Shown: positions 62,829 through 64,000 of the stretch, in pieces | Layout of the letters: every line of letters begins with the position of its first letter | Numbering within the stretch: position 1 is the first letter of the stretch | Assembly (NCBI GenBank): GCA_036785325.1 | Contig: JAXIVH010000015.1 | Location: forward strand, 2,422,782 to 2,486,781 | Direction of reading: 5' to 3' | DNA from: Urophycis tenuis | Taxonomy: Eukaryota; Chordata; Actinopteri; Gadiformes; Phycidae | Length of the DNA stretch: 64,000 nt | Made by a program: the position numbers and the translations under genes | Notes under the pieces: model-generated | What the model was told of the DNA's origin: nothing | The model's database searches: none | Seen by the model: the letters and a program-made list of their open reading frames with translations, nothing else

Positions 62829-64000
62829 GTAAAGGACCACAGAGTTCTGCTCTGACAGCCGTCGTCTCTTCTCCTGTGTTCGGTTCCCATCCCTTTCCCC
62901 TGGAGATTACCTGCCATTCATTTCCCCTCAGCCGATCCAGGCTTTTTTTCCCCCACACTTGGACGCAGTGTTTGTATTATGCCTTTCTAGATCTGTAACA
63001 GGCCAGGCGTTGTATGCGTTGCGGTTGAAATCACATCATTGGTGACCTCCATTGCTCTATTGTTGTTTTTGCCAGAGCCTCGGGCTACAGAAGTATCTGT
63101 GTATCTAGCTATCTGTGTTGTTGTTGCCATTGATGGCATTTAGATACGCACTGAGATCAAAGTGGGTTCACCCGAACACAGGAGCGAACACCCATCGGAC
63201 TCCGCCTGAAGGCGTTTCTTTTGCAGAAACGGCTGCTTGGATGTGATTGTAAATGTCTTCTCCTCTTCCATCCTTCCTTTCTCTCATGGCCACGTTTATT
63301 TTGGTCGCGGCTCTTTTAACTTCTTGAAGGACCCCGACAGCGACGGTGGGATGCTTGTGGGGCGGAGCAGCAGCCCCTGAGATGTGAAGAGTGTCCTGGA
63401 TGAGATTGTGTTGCCTCTCCCTCAAGTAGAACAGGGGGAAACAGACCAGGGTGCACTGGGGTGCTTGAGGAAACATGTTGTGCAATAGGACGGCTCTGCT
63501 TCCCTTTCTCATTCTTTCGCTGCTGCATTTTGGGACCAGCAAGAAGGATCACATTTCTGTTCATTTAACTTTTTGGCTCAGGCGCTTTCGTGTTTAAATT
63601 TTTTTGCCTGACTAGGCAGCTAGATTATTGCCTGCGTTTCTCATGTATCAACATTCTCCTTGCAAGGTTTGAGGATGAAAACACCATCCGTTGTCAGTGC
63701 CCTTCACTGTTGGCCTTCTCTCCCTTTGATGGAAGTTTTTTCTATTTTTGTCTGTAAGAAATTAAAAACTTAACTATTAGCCAGCTTCAGTATCTTCAGA
63801 TTGGTAAACAAGAAATGTTCCAGTGGTACATGTGGCAGAAAAAAGAAGCTTTTTCCTTTAGACTTTTCAAAAACAGCGTGGCTGTTTTTGAAAAGTCTAA
63901 AGTAAACACTTTACAAAGGGCTAACACCCTAAAACATGCTTGGTTCTACCAGCAGCTTGTCCCAATTAGGACCCCTTGGCCCCTTCCTGCTGGTGCTGTA
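62829..64000. other. bmp1 intron 6, right edge
   Basis: Non-coding. No exon matching the expected next astacin segment is visible before the window ends. It holds one perfect inverted repeat at 63856. Confidence 0.5.
63856..63902. repeat. Perfect inverted repeat, 22-bp arms, 3-bp spacer
   Basis: The arm at 63856-63877 (starting CTTTAGACTTTTC) is the exact reverse complement of 63881-63902, with spacer GTG. Confidence 0.97.

Overview
The window is vertebrate nuclear DNA, almost certainly from a teleost fish. Its genes are multi-exon vertebrate genes with GT-AG introns. It also carries tRNA-derived SINEs with the 3' segment typical of fish (around 30557 and 58354), long dinucleotide tracts and many minisatellites. 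The species cannot be named from the sequence.

Layout: (1) 1-8026, plus strand: the last five coding exons of gfpt1 (hexosamine pathway), with a long 3' UTR that contains a 323-bp inverted-repeat element. (2) 8.2-10.2 kb: an unrecognised 190-codon ORF on the minus strand and an orphan exon-like ORF on the plus strand. (3) 11478-29090, minus strand: a complete 18-exon antxr1 (TEM8). All splice phases close to one frame of 672 codons (665 from the second start), and the proline-rich tail is expanded by a minisatellite. (4) 34715-35301, minus strand: a complete four-exon beta-microseminoprotein-like gene of 106 codons, whose exons are all too short to stand out as ORFs. (5) 35.8-37.0 kb: a SINE, a perfect 33-bp-arm snap-back palindrome, and a 510-bp miniature LTR retroelement with target-site duplication, tRNA-Leu primer site and polypurine tract. 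(6) 38836-47717, plus strand: kansl3, with 20 coding exons including an in-frame cassette exon. (7) 49.6-64.0 kb, plus strand: the 5' part of bmp1 (signal peptide, prodomain, furin site and most of the astacin protease domain), running off the right edge.

The genes are independent and do not form a pathway. gfpt1 and antxr1 are also close neighbours on human 2p13, whereas MSMB, KANSL3 and BMP1 lie elsewhere in human. No new multi-gene system is visible. The most notable items are the miniature LTR element, the hidden msmb-like gene, a 20-copy array of AP-1 consensus sites in an antxr1 intron, TG-repeat tracts lying directly on bmp1 splice acceptors, and a minisatellite that has copied the antxr1 exon-13 splice donor many times. 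Exon boundaries were worked out by hand from splice consensus, phase and recalled human homologues; no database search was run.
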